In this document: piece by piece, positions 15,381 to 23,683 of the stretch | Numbering within the stretch: the stretch's first letter is position 1 | Layout: each line of letters begins with the position of its first letter | NCBI RefSeq assembly: GCF_003477525.1 | Contig: NZ_QUDO01000040.1 | Coordinates: 1-34,210, forward strand | Source: Ruminococcus sp. AF41-9 | GTDB taxonomy: Bacteria > Bacillota > Clostridia > Lachnospirales > Lachnospiraceae | DNA: 34,210 nucleotides | Direction: 5' to 3' | Notes under the pieces: generated by a model | Seen by the model: only the letters and a program-made list of their open reading frames with translations | The model's database searches: none | What the model was told of the DNA's origin: nothing | Made by a program: the position numbers and the translations under genes

Positions 15381-16229
15381 TTATGAGAAGAAGCTCTCCG
15401 CAATACTCATATCTGCAATATAACCAACGGTTCCTGTCATATAGATAGTTCCGTCTTCTTCAATATCGATCTGAATCATTCCACCCGGCTGGTTCACATT
15501 GATACGTGATTCTACCAGTCCCAGTCTGTAGGCTGCCGCCGCTGCTGCACAGCTTCCGGTTCCGGATGCCTTGGTATAACCGGAACCTCTTTCCCAGATT
15601 TCGATATCCAGATTTCCCGTGTCAATCTGACGGCAGATCTGCAGGTTCATTCTCTCCGGAAATTCATCTGCGTTTTCCACATAAGGTCCCAGATTCTTTA
15701 CTGCTTCTGCACTTACGTTATCTGTAAAAATGATGCAGTGTGGATTTCCCACTGTCAGGCAGGTAGCCTTGTATTCTTTTCCATGGAATACGAAGCCTTC
15801 TTTAATGACTTCACGGACCTCACCGGACACCGGAATATCACTGGAGATAAAAGAAGGTTTTCCCATATTTACCTTAAACTCTGTGGCACGACTGTTCAGG
15901 CACTCTACCTGAATGGTGCCGGACATGGTTTCAATGTCAAATTTCTTCTCTGTAACATATCCCTGGTCCATCAGATATTTGGCAAAAATACGCACACCGT
16001 TTCCACTGATGGCAGATTCACTTCCATCTGCATTAAAAATACGCACACCCAGTTTTCCGTCAATTTCCACCGGACCATACAGCACACCGTCTGCGCCCAG
16101 ACCCAATCCTCTCTGGCAGAGAAGGGCGATCTTCTTGCCCTGAAGCTGCACCTGATTCTTCTTCGGGTCCAGAATTAGATAATCATTTCCAAGTCCCTGA
16201 TATTTACTCATGATAATTGTATTTGCCAT
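15381..16229 (-). CDS. dapF: DapF-family epimerase homologue with both catalytic Cys replaced by Ser
   Basis: This 282-aa protein has the two-lobed diaminopimelate epimerase fold. QGLGNDYLILD is near residue 11, LGADGVLYGP near 44, RIFNADGSES at 63-72, GNPHC at 161-165 and IWERGSGYT at 211-219. DapF interconverts LL- and meso-diaminopimelate using two cysteines, normally in MCGNG and ACGTG motifs. Here these read ISGNG (Ser75, codon AGT) and ASGTG (Ser222, codon TCC). Both substitutions are in frame in otherwise well-conserved motifs, so they are not sequencing slips. The start at 16229 has GAGGG eight bases upstream; the longer frame adds 43 unrelated residues. Chemistry may differ from DapF. 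I recall similar Ser-type homologues annotated as DapF in other bacteria. The gene symbol is therefore by family, not proven function. Confidence 0.8.
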   Translation of the reverse strand: MANTIIMSKYQGLGNDYLILDPKKNQVQLQGKKIALLCQRGLGLGADGVLYGPVEIDGKLGVRIFNADGSESAISGNGVRIFAKYLMDQGYVTEKKFDIETMSGTIQVECLNSRATEFKVNMGKPSFISSDIPVSGEVREVIKEGFVFHGKEYKATCLTVGNPHCIIFTDNVSAEAVKNLGPYVENADEFPERMNLQICRQIDTGNLDIEIWERGSGYTKASGTGSCAAAAAAYRLGLVESRINVNQPGGMIQIDIEEDGTIYMTGTVGYIADMSIAESFFS

Positions 16230-16334
16230 AACCGCATCCCTCTCCTGTTTCAGATTTTTATGTAATGCCGGACTCAAAAGGCATATCCACTCTGCCCGCT
16301 GTCCGCCAGTTTTTTTCTGCTCACTTATAATGCT

Positions 16335-16363
16335 ATTATATGTTATGTTTTTTGTCATGTACA
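16335..16363 (-). promoter_or_regulatory. Possible promoter of the dapF-like gene
   Basis: The minus strand has TGTACA (16363-16358), 17 bases, and a perfect TATAAT (16340-16335), about 105 bases before the ATG. The -35 box matches only four positions. In the rest of the 16230-16681 gap I see only AT-rich sequence and the YfhO terminator. Confidence 0.45.
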
Positions 16364-16457
16364 GGTATTAAAATGCGCTTGATATTGCAAAAAATGCTAT
16401 TATCATACCAATTTTTATATTCTCATAGAAACATTACGGAGTAATTCCTCTGCCATA

Positions 16458-16507
16458 AAAAAATAACATAAAAAGACCATTATACCTTTTACAGATATAA
16501 CAGTCTT
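16458..16507 (-). terminator. Terminator of the YfhO-type gene
   Basis: On the minus strand, AAGACTGTTATA pairs with TATAATGGTCTT (outer ends 16507 and 16473) and is followed by TTTATGTTATTTTTTT. It lies about 175 bases past the YfhO stop. A weaker ACAAAG/CTTTGT stem lies at about 16565-16588. Confidence 0.65.
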
Positions 16508-16681
16508 CCCGGTATCACCCCTTCCTTATTCTGTTTTCTATTTCTTTACCCATTTCGAAATAGTTACAAAGTTTTTACAATTACTTTGTGTTTTTATGAT
16601 ACTATCATTGTCAGATAATGTCAATATCTTTATAGCATATTCTTTAATTCCTGATTATCTTTTTGAACAGTAACTATCTTT

Positions 16682-19402
16682 TTACTGTAGATCATATCTT
16701 TTCTTCCGCAGTTCTCTTTTCCACAAAATTCCAAGACAGAACAAACCCACCAGAGATATCGTAACACCTTCCGGGAGTCCCGGTGTTGTATAATGCAATT
16801 CAATCTGGTGAGAACCTTCCGATATCTTCGCTCCCAGAAACATCCTGTTTGCTTTATTGGTATCCTGTTTCACACCATCTACAGTCAGGCTCCATCCTGT
16901 GCTGTATGGAATGGAAAATACCAGCTCCCTTTCTCTGCTGAAATCAACACTGCAGCTGATATGTCCGCCGTCAATCTTCAGATCCTGCGGTGCTTCCTCC
17001 CTGCGTTTCTCAGAAAACTCCGAAATCCCGTCCATTGTCTGGGAAAAAATCTGAATATCTTTCACTTTATATTTTCCCGGAGAGCGAAACTCCAGCTTAA
17101 TTTCTGACACAGGTTCTTCCTGATACAGAAGATTGGTTCCGTAATTCGTTCTTCCACTGCTGAAATTATCCTTCACAGATAAAACCTGTATCGTCTGGGA
17201 AATGGTTTTGCCATTATGTGGATAACGGATTTTTATCTTTCCGTTTGTGCAGTCCTTTTCTTCAAATAATGGTCGGAACACTTTGTTTTTCCCCTTATAG
17301 AAAATATCTGTAAAAGTCACATACGTCTCGCAGTTCTTTTCGCCCTGAAATTCCAGCACACAGCTTCCGCCTTTTTTCGCCTCAATCACACCATTTTCCC
17401 ATGTCATATTTTCCATCTCTCTTACTGTATAAGGAAGCTCTTTTGTGTGAGACTCCATCCGGGTTTCCTTCAGTCCCTGTGCATCTTTTTCTCCGAGAAC
17501 CACACCCTGCAGAAGTGCCTCCTGCTTTTCTAGCGCATTCATTTTTTCGTATTCCTTTACAGGAATATAATTGTCATACGTGTAAGCCAGCGGCAGTGCA
17601 TCCTCATCTTTATAAATGGCACGTTTTTTCTGTCCCGCTTTTTTGGTTTCTTTCACAAAACCATAAGGTGCAATTCCTTTTCTGGATACAAAATATTTCA
17701 CGGAAAAAATCTTCGAAAGCCAGCTTCTGCTGTTCAGATTAAAGATGGACTGTTCCATAAAATTACTCATACAGATTTCATTAAAAAACGTCCCCAGACC
17801 TTCCGGCGCAATGGAAAAACGGAATTTTCCGCCATTGAGGTCATTGAGCATAGCATTGTTGCTCACGATCTCCATATATTTCTGGTCAAACCGAAACTCT
17901 GAACTGTCCGGAAGCCGTTTTAATGCTTTTTCAACCTTTGTATGGCATCTGGAAGCAACCGTTCCCCGATCCACATAAGCAGAAATAATATGTTCCTTCT
18001 CTGAGCTTCCCCTTCCACTTCCTGTATAATAAAACCAGATATTCGTTCCCACACTTACCGTCAGAAACGCAGCCAGAAAAAGAGCCATTTTTCTTCTGTC
18101 CCTGATCAGGACCTGATAACTGGCGGAAAAGATAACTATAAATAGGAACAGCAAAATTCCTGCCATTGTATTATTACTGCTTCTTACCTCCCCAAAAACA
18201 GTCAGATAACTTCCATACAATCCAGCCACCAGAGCAAGCACGATCCTTTTTCTGCGTGACAGATGGAAAAATTCCGGAAACATTTTCACAAAAATATAAG
18301 CCCACAGCATTCCTGCAGCCCAGGTCCAGCGGTTTGTGGTGTAAGAAAAACCATTCATGATCCTCCCGGCCAGAGGAATACATGCCATAGCTGCAACCAG
18401 CAGGGTTCCCGCTTTCAGACTCCGGTATTTTCCTTTCTGCATAAAAAGTACAGCCACCGCAGACACACAGACACACGCAGCCCCGATATAGGAAAATCTC
18501 GTCTTATTATTTCCTCCCGCAAATGCAGCAAGAAGGGTGAAATAAAACCGTTTGCTGTAAAGGATCGGCATGTACCTTTCTGTGCTCATTCTGGAGTTCC
18601 CCATCATCACTTTTACAACAGGCACCAGTATAAATGCTGATATCATCAGTGCGATCACACTGTAGAGGCAGAATTTTCCCAGTACAGGTGCCAGTTCTTT
18701 TAACCGTATCTTCTGATATCTGGTAAAATACCGGAACACCGCATAGATCACTGTAAAAATTCCCAGCATATAGAAAAAATAAAAATTACTCACCGCCGAA
18801 AGTACAATCGACCAGATATAGAAATATGGCTTTTTTCCATCAAAAATCCGGTCCACTCCAAGCATGATCAAAGGCAGATAAATGCACGGATTCATAAAAT
18901 ACGGGTGTTCCAGCCCTGTCACGATCATCCACTGAGAATAAACATAGATCAGGCTACCCAGCAATACCGGAAGTTTTCCGTTCTTATGATAGAAGCAGTA
19001 CATGGAAAATGTGATTCCCGCCAGATAATACCGGAGGAAGCACAGAAATCCATAAAGATATTCCATATATGCCGCCGGGACAAAAACTGCCAGCAGGTTC
19101 AGTGGATCTCCAATCACATAATAATGAAGCGTTGTCAGAATATCCGCCCCGTATCCGATATGTAAATCCCACTGAGGGATGTTCAGCCGATGTTCCAGCA
19201 GAATGCCCTTTACAATCCGGCGGAGATATTTCCCCCAGTATTCCAGTGCCACATAATGCTGTCCCAGCCCGTCTCCTCCACGGATAAAGGATTTCCCGTT
19301 CTTCTGGAATATCAGCAGGATCACACAGAAAAGTCCGGTCACCGCTGCCGAATAAGCCAGATAATATCGTTGGTACTCCTTCTTTTTCTCTTTTTTCATC
19401 AC
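16682..19402 (-). CDS. YfhO family integral membrane protein
   Basis: This 906-aa protein has about 12 hydrophobic segments in residues 12-460, a large extracytoplasmic region at about 465-870 and a last helix near 880-893 (TISLVGLFCLGILW), with a short basic tail. The family hallmark FIRGGDGLGQHYVALEYWGK lies after the first helix. YfhO proteins are GT-C-like membrane proteins linked to glycosylation of lipoteichoic acid or other surface polymers in Bacillus and Listeria; that role is assumed, not shown. The frame opens with GTG ATG. GTG at 19402 is preferred because AAAGGAG lies nine bases upstream, against twelve for the ATG. It is monocistronic and divergent from the AraC regulator, with about 300 bp between. 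Confidence 0.82.
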   Translation of the reverse strand: MMKKEKKKEYQRYYLAYSAAVTGLFCVILLIFQKNGKSFIRGGDGLGQHYVALEYWGKYLRRIVKGILLEHRLNIPQWDLHIGYGADILTTLHYYVIGDPLNLLAVFVPAAYMEYLYGFLCFLRYYLAGITFSMYCFYHKNGKLPVLLGSLIYVYSQWMIVTGLEHPYFMNPCIYLPLIMLGVDRIFDGKKPYFYIWSIVLSAVSNFYFFYMLGIFTVIYAVFRYFTRYQKIRLKELAPVLGKFCLYSVIALMISAFILVPVVKVMMGNSRMSTERYMPILYSKRFYFTLLAAFAGGNNKTRFSYIGAACVCVSAVAVLFMQKGKYRSLKAGTLLVAAMACIPLAGRIMNGFSYTTNRWTWAAGMLWAYIFVKMFPEFFHLSRRKRIVLALVAGLYGSYLTVFGEVRSSNNTMAGILLFLFIVIFSASYQVLIRDRRKMALFLAAFLTVSVGTNIWFYYTGSGRGSSEKEHIISAYVDRGTVASRCHTKVEKALKRLPDSSEFRFDQKYMEIVSNNAMLNDLNGGKFRFSIAPEGLGTFFNEICMSNFMEQSIFNLNSRSWLSKIFSVKYFVSRKGIAPYGFVKETKKAGQKKRAIYKDEDALPLAYTYDNYIPVKEYEKMNALEKQEALLQGVVLGEKDAQGLKETRMESHTKELPYTVREMENMTWENGVIEAKKGGSCVLEFQGEKNCETYVTFTDIFYKGKNKVFRPLFEEKDCTNGKIKIRYPHNGKTISQTIQVLSVKDNFSSGRTNYGTNLLYQEEPVSEIKLEFRSPGKYKVKDIQIFSQTMDGISEFSEKRREEAPQDLKIDGGHISCSVDFSRERELVFSIPYSTGWSLTVDGVKQDTNKANRMFLGAKISEGSHQIELHYTTPGLPEGVTISLVGLFCLGILWKRELRKKRYDLQ

Positions 19403-19547
19403 CAGATAAAACTCCTTTTTTCTTTTGTATGTTCCGAAATTACTGTTATCCTAATCTGTTTACTTTACCAGAAAAAGAACCCGAATGGTTTTATCTGGCA
19501 TGAAAAAGCAAAAACTGACCGCGAATCGTTGTCCTCACATTTTGTCC

Positions 19548-19577
19548 TTGCAAGATTCCTGCTTCGAGTGATATGCT
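19548..19577 (+). promoter_or_regulatory. Possible promoter of the AraC-type regulator
   Basis: TTGCAA (19548-19553), 18 bases, then TATGCT (19572-19577), about 125 bases before the ATG. Each box matches four of six positions. No clear minus-strand promoter for the YfhO gene stands out in the same 300-bp gap. Confidence 0.35.
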
Positions 19578-19628
19578 GTAAAAAAATAATGCAGTTCACT
19601 CCGTGTCCGGTAAGTCTGTCTGATCAAA

Positions 19629-19660
19629 ACTGGCAGCTTACCTCGCGGGATACTGCCAGT
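19629..19660. promoter_or_regulatory. Inverted repeat in the AraC leader
   Basis: A perfect 8-bp dyad, ACTGGCAG/CTGCCAGT (19629-19636 and 19653-19660), lies 43 bases before the AraC start. There is no T-run, so it is not a terminator. It could be an operator for autoregulation or an mRNA hairpin. Confidence 0.45.
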
Positions 19661-19702
19661 GAACGGTAACAAAAACTATCCTTCAGAAAGGAGAAATCGC
19701 AG

Positions 19703-20539
19703 ATGCTGCTGTCCGATCAGTTTTATCAGACCGAGAAAACCGGATATCTGAATGAGGAATTCCGGCTTTTTCATATCAAAGATCAGACCAGCCGGGAATT
19801 TTCCTGGCATTATCATGATTTTCATAAAGTTGTTGTTTTTCTTTCCGGAAAAGCCTCCTATCATATAGAAGGAAAAACTTATCATCTGAAACCCTGGGAT
19901 ATCCTTCTGGTAGACCGCCATGCCATTCACAGACCGGAAATTGATGCTTCTGTTCCCTATGACCGCTTTATTCTGTGGATTCAGAATGACATCCCTCAGC
20001 AGGAACTTCTGAAATGTTTCCAGAAAGCAAACGACCGCAGTTACAATCTGATCCGTCTGCACCCTTCTCTTCAGGAAAAGCTGAAAGAGCTTCTTATGGA
20101 CCTGGAATCTGCTGCCAGATCCGAAGATTTCGCCAAAGATATTCTGACACAGGCATTATTTCTGCAGTTTATGGTATACCTGAACCGTATTTTTCTGGAG
20201 AAACAATATATTTTTGACAGAAAATCCTACTCTTTTGACTCTCAGATTGCCGAAATCCTGCAATATATCAATCACAACCTGCAGGATGATCTGTCCGTAG
20301 ATGAACTCGCCTCCAGATATTACATCAGCAAATACCATTTAATGAGAAAATTCAAGGAGGAAACCGGCTATACGCTCCACAATTATATTGTGAGCAAGCG
20401 GCTTCTGATGGCTCGGAATCTGATTTCCGAGGGAATGCCCGTAGTAAAAGCCGCCCATGAGAGCGGTTTTACAGAATACAGTACTTTTTCCCGAGCCTAC
20501 CGCAGACAGTTCGGGCAGACCCCCAGTGAGTCCCGCTGA
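19703..20539 (+). CDS. AraC family transcriptional regulator
   Basis: This 278-aa DNA-binding protein has an N-terminal cupin sensor domain (FSWHYHDFHKVVVFLSGKASY, about residues 33-53, then GKTYHLKPWDILLVD and a HAIHRP motif). The C-terminal AraC domain has two helix-turn-helix units: LSVDELASRYYISKYHLMRKF at about 199-219, and VVKAAHESGFTEYSTFSRAYRRQFGQTP at the end. The cupin type usually senses a small ligand such as a sugar or plant-derived compound, but the ligand cannot be read. GGAG lies nine bases before the ATG. It is alone on the plus strand, between the divergent YfhO gene and the convergent surface-protein gene. Its target is unknown; the YfhO gene is the natural candidate. Confidence 0.9.
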   Translation: MLLSDQFYQTEKTGYLNEEFRLFHIKDQTSREFSWHYHDFHKVVVFLSGKASYHIEGKTYHLKPWDILLVDRHAIHRPEIDASVPYDRFILWIQNDIPQQELLKCFQKANDRSYNLIRLHPSLQEKLKELLMDLESAARSEDFAKDILTQALFLQFMVYLNRIFLEKQYIFDRKSYSFDSQIAEILQYINHNLQDDLSVDELASRYYISKYHLMRKFKEETGYTLHNYIVSKRLLMARNLISEGMPVVKAAHESGFTEYSTFSRAYRRQFGQTPSESR

Positions 20540-20545
20540 ACTTCG

Positions 20546-20600
20546 GTCAGGCGGATATTCGTAATTAAAGCAGAGGACTTACCTGATTCAGTTAAATTTC
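20546..20600 (+). repeat. Dispersed repeat, internal-deletion copy (copy C)
   Basis: The first 16 bases match the left end of copy A (GTCAGGCGGATATTCG) and the rest matches its right end (AAGCAGAGGACTTACCTGAT through GTTAAATTTC). The join falls at TTCG(C/T)AAT, a short motif that occurs twice in copy A. It lies between the convergent AraC and surface-protein genes, where I see no clear terminator. Confidence 0.65.
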
Positions 20601-20655
20601 AATAAACTTTGATAAATCCCGGAAAATTTCTACGAATTCAATCAGTTCCTTCCAG

Positions 20656-23256
20656 TCAATAACCACTGAATTTTTCACTGCTTGTACGTCCATACAGCCA
20701 GATTCCTTCTTTGGTTACACCATATGGCTGTATGGAATAATAATAGGCTGCATCTTTTTTTACTTTGGTATCTGTATATTGTCTGATATTTGCTTTGGAA
20801 ACTGTAGCAATCTTTACCCCATTTCTTCTGACAATGTATCCTGCTGCCCCGTCAGAAGTGGTCCACTTAATGGTAATTCCCTTCTGTGATCTCGAAGCGG
20901 TTGTAATCCTGCAGTCTCCCGGCAATTCCTGCACAGTCACAGGTGCGCTGAACGGGCTGTTATCTTTTTCATAAACCCCGCTGCTGGAATAGGCTTTAAT
21001 CTTAAAAGTCCGTTTCGTTCCTCTTCCAAGATATGGAAGGAAAGTAAGTTTGTTTTTATTTTCTGTATGAAGCAGTTTATATTTTTTCGTTTCTGTATTG
21101 TACAGATAAATCTTGTATACATCTGCATATTCCACTTTTGACCACTTCAGAACTGCATATCCATTTTTGTCATAGTAATACGTCAGTTTCGGTGCTTTCA
21201 CCTGCTCTACATTCCATGTTTTACAGGTGATTCCATGTTTCTTTGCATATTTCTCCGCATAAGATCCCTTCGGCGCACGGATAGTAATGTCAGAAGCGTT
21301 CAGAAACGCATCTTTACTGATACTGGTCACACTCTTCGGAATGCTGATTGTCATACTTCTGCACCATGCAAATGCCTGAGAATCAATTTTCTTTAAGCTT
21401 CCCGGAAGCAGCACTTTCGTCACGTTTGTACAGTCATAAAAGGCCTTTCTTCCAATTACACCAGTCCCTTTTTCCACCTGCACTGCTGTACGGCTGTTGT
21501 CAAAGTCCACACATACCTCGCTATTCTCATACTCGCTGTACATATAGGTAATGCCTTTTGAATAGCTGGAATAGTTTCCGTCCGTATCCGGTACTTCTGT
21601 AAGGATCTGATGCTCATTGATAAACCGTATGACAGATTCATCCCATCCATATTCACCACCATTTATGATCATCTTCGTATCCGGGTCAAAACTGTCCTGC
21701 TCAATTACCGTATCATTGCCTGCGTTTCCTATCGTTCCATATTCAGCCAGTTTCGGGCAGTTATAAAAGGCTCTTCTTTTAATCTTAGCCTCACCGGATA
21801 CACTCACGGAACGTAAATTCGAACAGTTTTCAAATGCAGATTCCCCTATCGTAATCCTGCTTCGATTGTTGATACGGATTTTTTCTACATCATCGAAACC
21901 ATAAAATGCCTTATCAGCTATCTCTGTAATCTCTTTTCCATTATAGAAGGCCGGAATCGTGATTTCTTTTACATCCCACGTGCCGACTATTTTATAGCTG
22001 TCTGTTTCCAGCAGATAAATATAGACAAAACTCTCATCCGTAATCATCGGACTGCTTTCATCCCCATAATAAAATCCATTATCTACGGTACAGAACGCTT
22101 TCACTTTATAATAATAAGTCTTCTTCATATCTGTATCTCTGTCCAAATATGTAGTCTGATCTCCTCCCGTGACTTTACCAGCTTCCTCCCATGGTCCTTT
22201 CCGGGCTTCGGAGCGGTATACGGCATATCCTTCTGCATTTTCGACACTGCTCCAGGATATTCGCAGACCATTGTCTTTTTTCTCTATTGCTTTCATGTCC
22301 GGCCGTCCGGGTACTGCTTTGGCCGTTACATCGCAGAACTCCCCATAGGCTTCCTTATAAATTCCACTGTTGGAATATGCACGGATTTTATAATAATGAT
22401 CCTGCGAAAATTTCTCATAATATCCCAGAGTATATTTGCTGTACCGTGTGTTTCCCTTCAGTTCATATTTTCCCTTATCCGGATTATACAGATAAATTTC
22501 ATATTCCTCGGCTTCCTCAATGGGGTCCCATTCCATATAAAATTCCCGTTCCGTGTAAATCATCCTGACCTGCATCTGCCCGATTTCTCTGACAGTCAGC
22601 GGTTCCCATGTAAAACCGGCTTTTTTTGCAAATTCACAGGCAACCGTATTCTCCGGTGCCTGGATTGTCAGTCCTGTAGCATCGCCAAACGCGTCTTCAC
22701 TGATTGCTGTAATATTGTCAGATATTACAACCTTTTTCAGATCAGAAACATTCACAAATGCTTTTTCACCGATCTGAGTTACTGTTCTTCCTTCCACTGT
22801 TCTGTTCACGGAATATGTGCTGAGATATCCATACTGTGTTCCGGTTACCTTATAGGTATCTGTCTCCGGAACATATTCATAGATGATGTCATTCTTTATA
22901 ACCCTGGCTGTCGGAACAGGATTTGCCTGTGCACTGTCCTGCGTCTCCACTTCTGCCACGGGTGCTTCATTTTCCCCTGATATAAAAGTATCTTCACCAT
23001 TGTTTTGCTCTGCTTCCGGAGCCGTTATTTCCGTTTCCTGCTCCGTTTCTTCGCCGCCTGTTACCGGTACTTTTGACTCCTGTCCTTCTTCCGTGTCCGC
23101 AGCTGAAACTTCTGCTTCCTGCTCTGTCTGGCTTTCTGCATCAGAAAATGCTGACACTCCTCCATCTGTAAACTCCGCCCCGCTTACCGATGCTGCTGTC
23201 AGAGACATACATAACGCCGCCAGTAAAACCGGCTGCATTTTCAACCTCTTCTTCAT
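20656..23256 (-). CDS. Secreted BspA-like leucine-rich repeat / fibronectin III protein
   Basis: This 866-aa protein has a signal peptide (MKKRLKMQPVLLAALC, cleavage near SGA at 25-27) and a Glu/Thr/Ser-rich acidic linker to about 110. Two copies of one module follow: a BspA-type leucine-rich block and then two fibronectin III domains. LRR_5 markers include IGEKAFVNVSDLKKVVI and IGRKAFYDCTNVTKVLL. Paired ends such as ITAISEDAFGDATGLTIQAP and VTSISKDAFLNASDITIRAP show the duplication, as do YEIYLYNPDKGKYEL and YKIYLYNTETKKYKL. Proteins of this type often bind host or cell-surface ligands. There is no LPxTG or membrane anchor at the C-terminus (ends KFSGY), so it may be released or held non-covalently. 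GGAGGAG lies seven bases before the ATG. Confidence 0.85.
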   Translation of the reverse strand: MKKRLKMQPVLLAALCMSLTAASVSGAEFTDGGVSAFSDAESQTEQEAEVSAADTEEGQESKVPVTGGEETEQETEITAPEAEQNNGEDTFISGENEAPVAEVETQDSAQANPVPTARVIKNDIIYEYVPETDTYKVTGTQYGYLSTYSVNRTVEGRTVTQIGEKAFVNVSDLKKVVISDNITAISEDAFGDATGLTIQAPENTVACEFAKKAGFTWEPLTVREIGQMQVRMIYTEREFYMEWDPIEEAEEYEIYLYNPDKGKYELKGNTRYSKYTLGYYEKFSQDHYYKIRAYSNSGIYKEAYGEFCDVTAKAVPGRPDMKAIEKKDNGLRISWSSVENAEGYAVYRSEARKGPWEEAGKVTGGDQTTYLDRDTDMKKTYYYKVKAFCTVDNGFYYGDESSPMITDESFVYIYLLETDSYKIVGTWDVKEITIPAFYNGKEITEIADKAFYGFDDVEKIRINNRSRITIGESAFENCSNLRSVSVSGEAKIKRRAFYNCPKLAEYGTIGNAGNDTVIEQDSFDPDTKMIINGGEYGWDESVIRFINEHQILTEVPDTDGNYSSYSKGITYMYSEYENSEVCVDFDNSRTAVQVEKGTGVIGRKAFYDCTNVTKVLLPGSLKKIDSQAFAWCRSMTISIPKSVTSISKDAFLNASDITIRAPKGSYAEKYAKKHGITCKTWNVEQVKAPKLTYYYDKNGYAVLKWSKVEYADVYKIYLYNTETKKYKLLHTENKNKLTFLPYLGRGTKRTFKIKAYSSSGVYEKDNSPFSAPVTVQELPGDCRITTASRSQKGITIKWTTSDGAAGYIVRRNGVKIATVSKANIRQYTDTKVKKDAAYYYSIQPYGVTKEGIWLYGRTSSEKFSGY

Positions 23257-23403
23257 TCTGGCTCTCCTCCTTGTCTGCTTCTCTGGTTAAGATTTTTATA
23301 TTTATAGTACTATATGTATATGATATCACATATCTTTATATATGCAACATATATTTTACATTTCTGTAATATTTTTACATTTTCAATGTTACCATTCGAT
23401 ACC

Positions 23404-23470
23404 GTCAAGCGGATATTCGCAATCCGCTTCGCTACTTGCTCATAACCAAATAACTGCTCCGCAGTTTATC
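23404..23470 (+). repeat. Dispersed repeat, truncated copy identical to copy A over 67 bp (copy B)
   Basis: All 67 bases equal positions 3-69, including the GCGGAT/ATCCGC and AACTGC/GCAGTT hairpins; then the sequences diverge abruptly. It lies between the symporter 3' end and the surface-protein promoter region. In the rest of the 23257-23683 gap I see AT-rich sequence upstream of the surface-protein gene with no convincing promoter boxes, and the symporter terminator. Confidence 0.8.
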
Positions 23471-23559
23471 CTGCAAGCAGGATTCTCCGCCGCACTGCGA
23501 TCCTTTCCGGAGGGCTTTTTATATCCCGGGAACATTATGGTATTATTTCCTATGACATA

Positions 23560-23609
23560 AAATAAAAAAGAAAATCCTGCATACACAGCCGAAGCCATAT
23601 ATACAGGAT
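23560..23609. terminator. Strong terminator of the NSS symporter gene
   Basis: On the minus strand ATCCTGTATATATGGC, TTCG and GCTGTGTATGCAGGAT form a 16-bp stem (with G-U pairs) capped by a UUCG tetraloop (23574-23609). A T-rich run (TTTTCTTTTTTATTTT) follows. The plus strand also has T-rich sequence, so it may work both ways. Confidence 0.85.
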
Positions 23610-23683
23610 CTTCTTTTTTATTTTCTTACTTTTTCTGTCATTGCCCTGCCGTTGTTTTGTTCTGTCAGCAGACAACCGGCAGC

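Noticed and set aside
3..23470. CRISPR array from the repeated GTCAAGCGGAT sequences
   Set aside because: Copies are kilobases apart, of different lengths, without regular spacers or cas genes.
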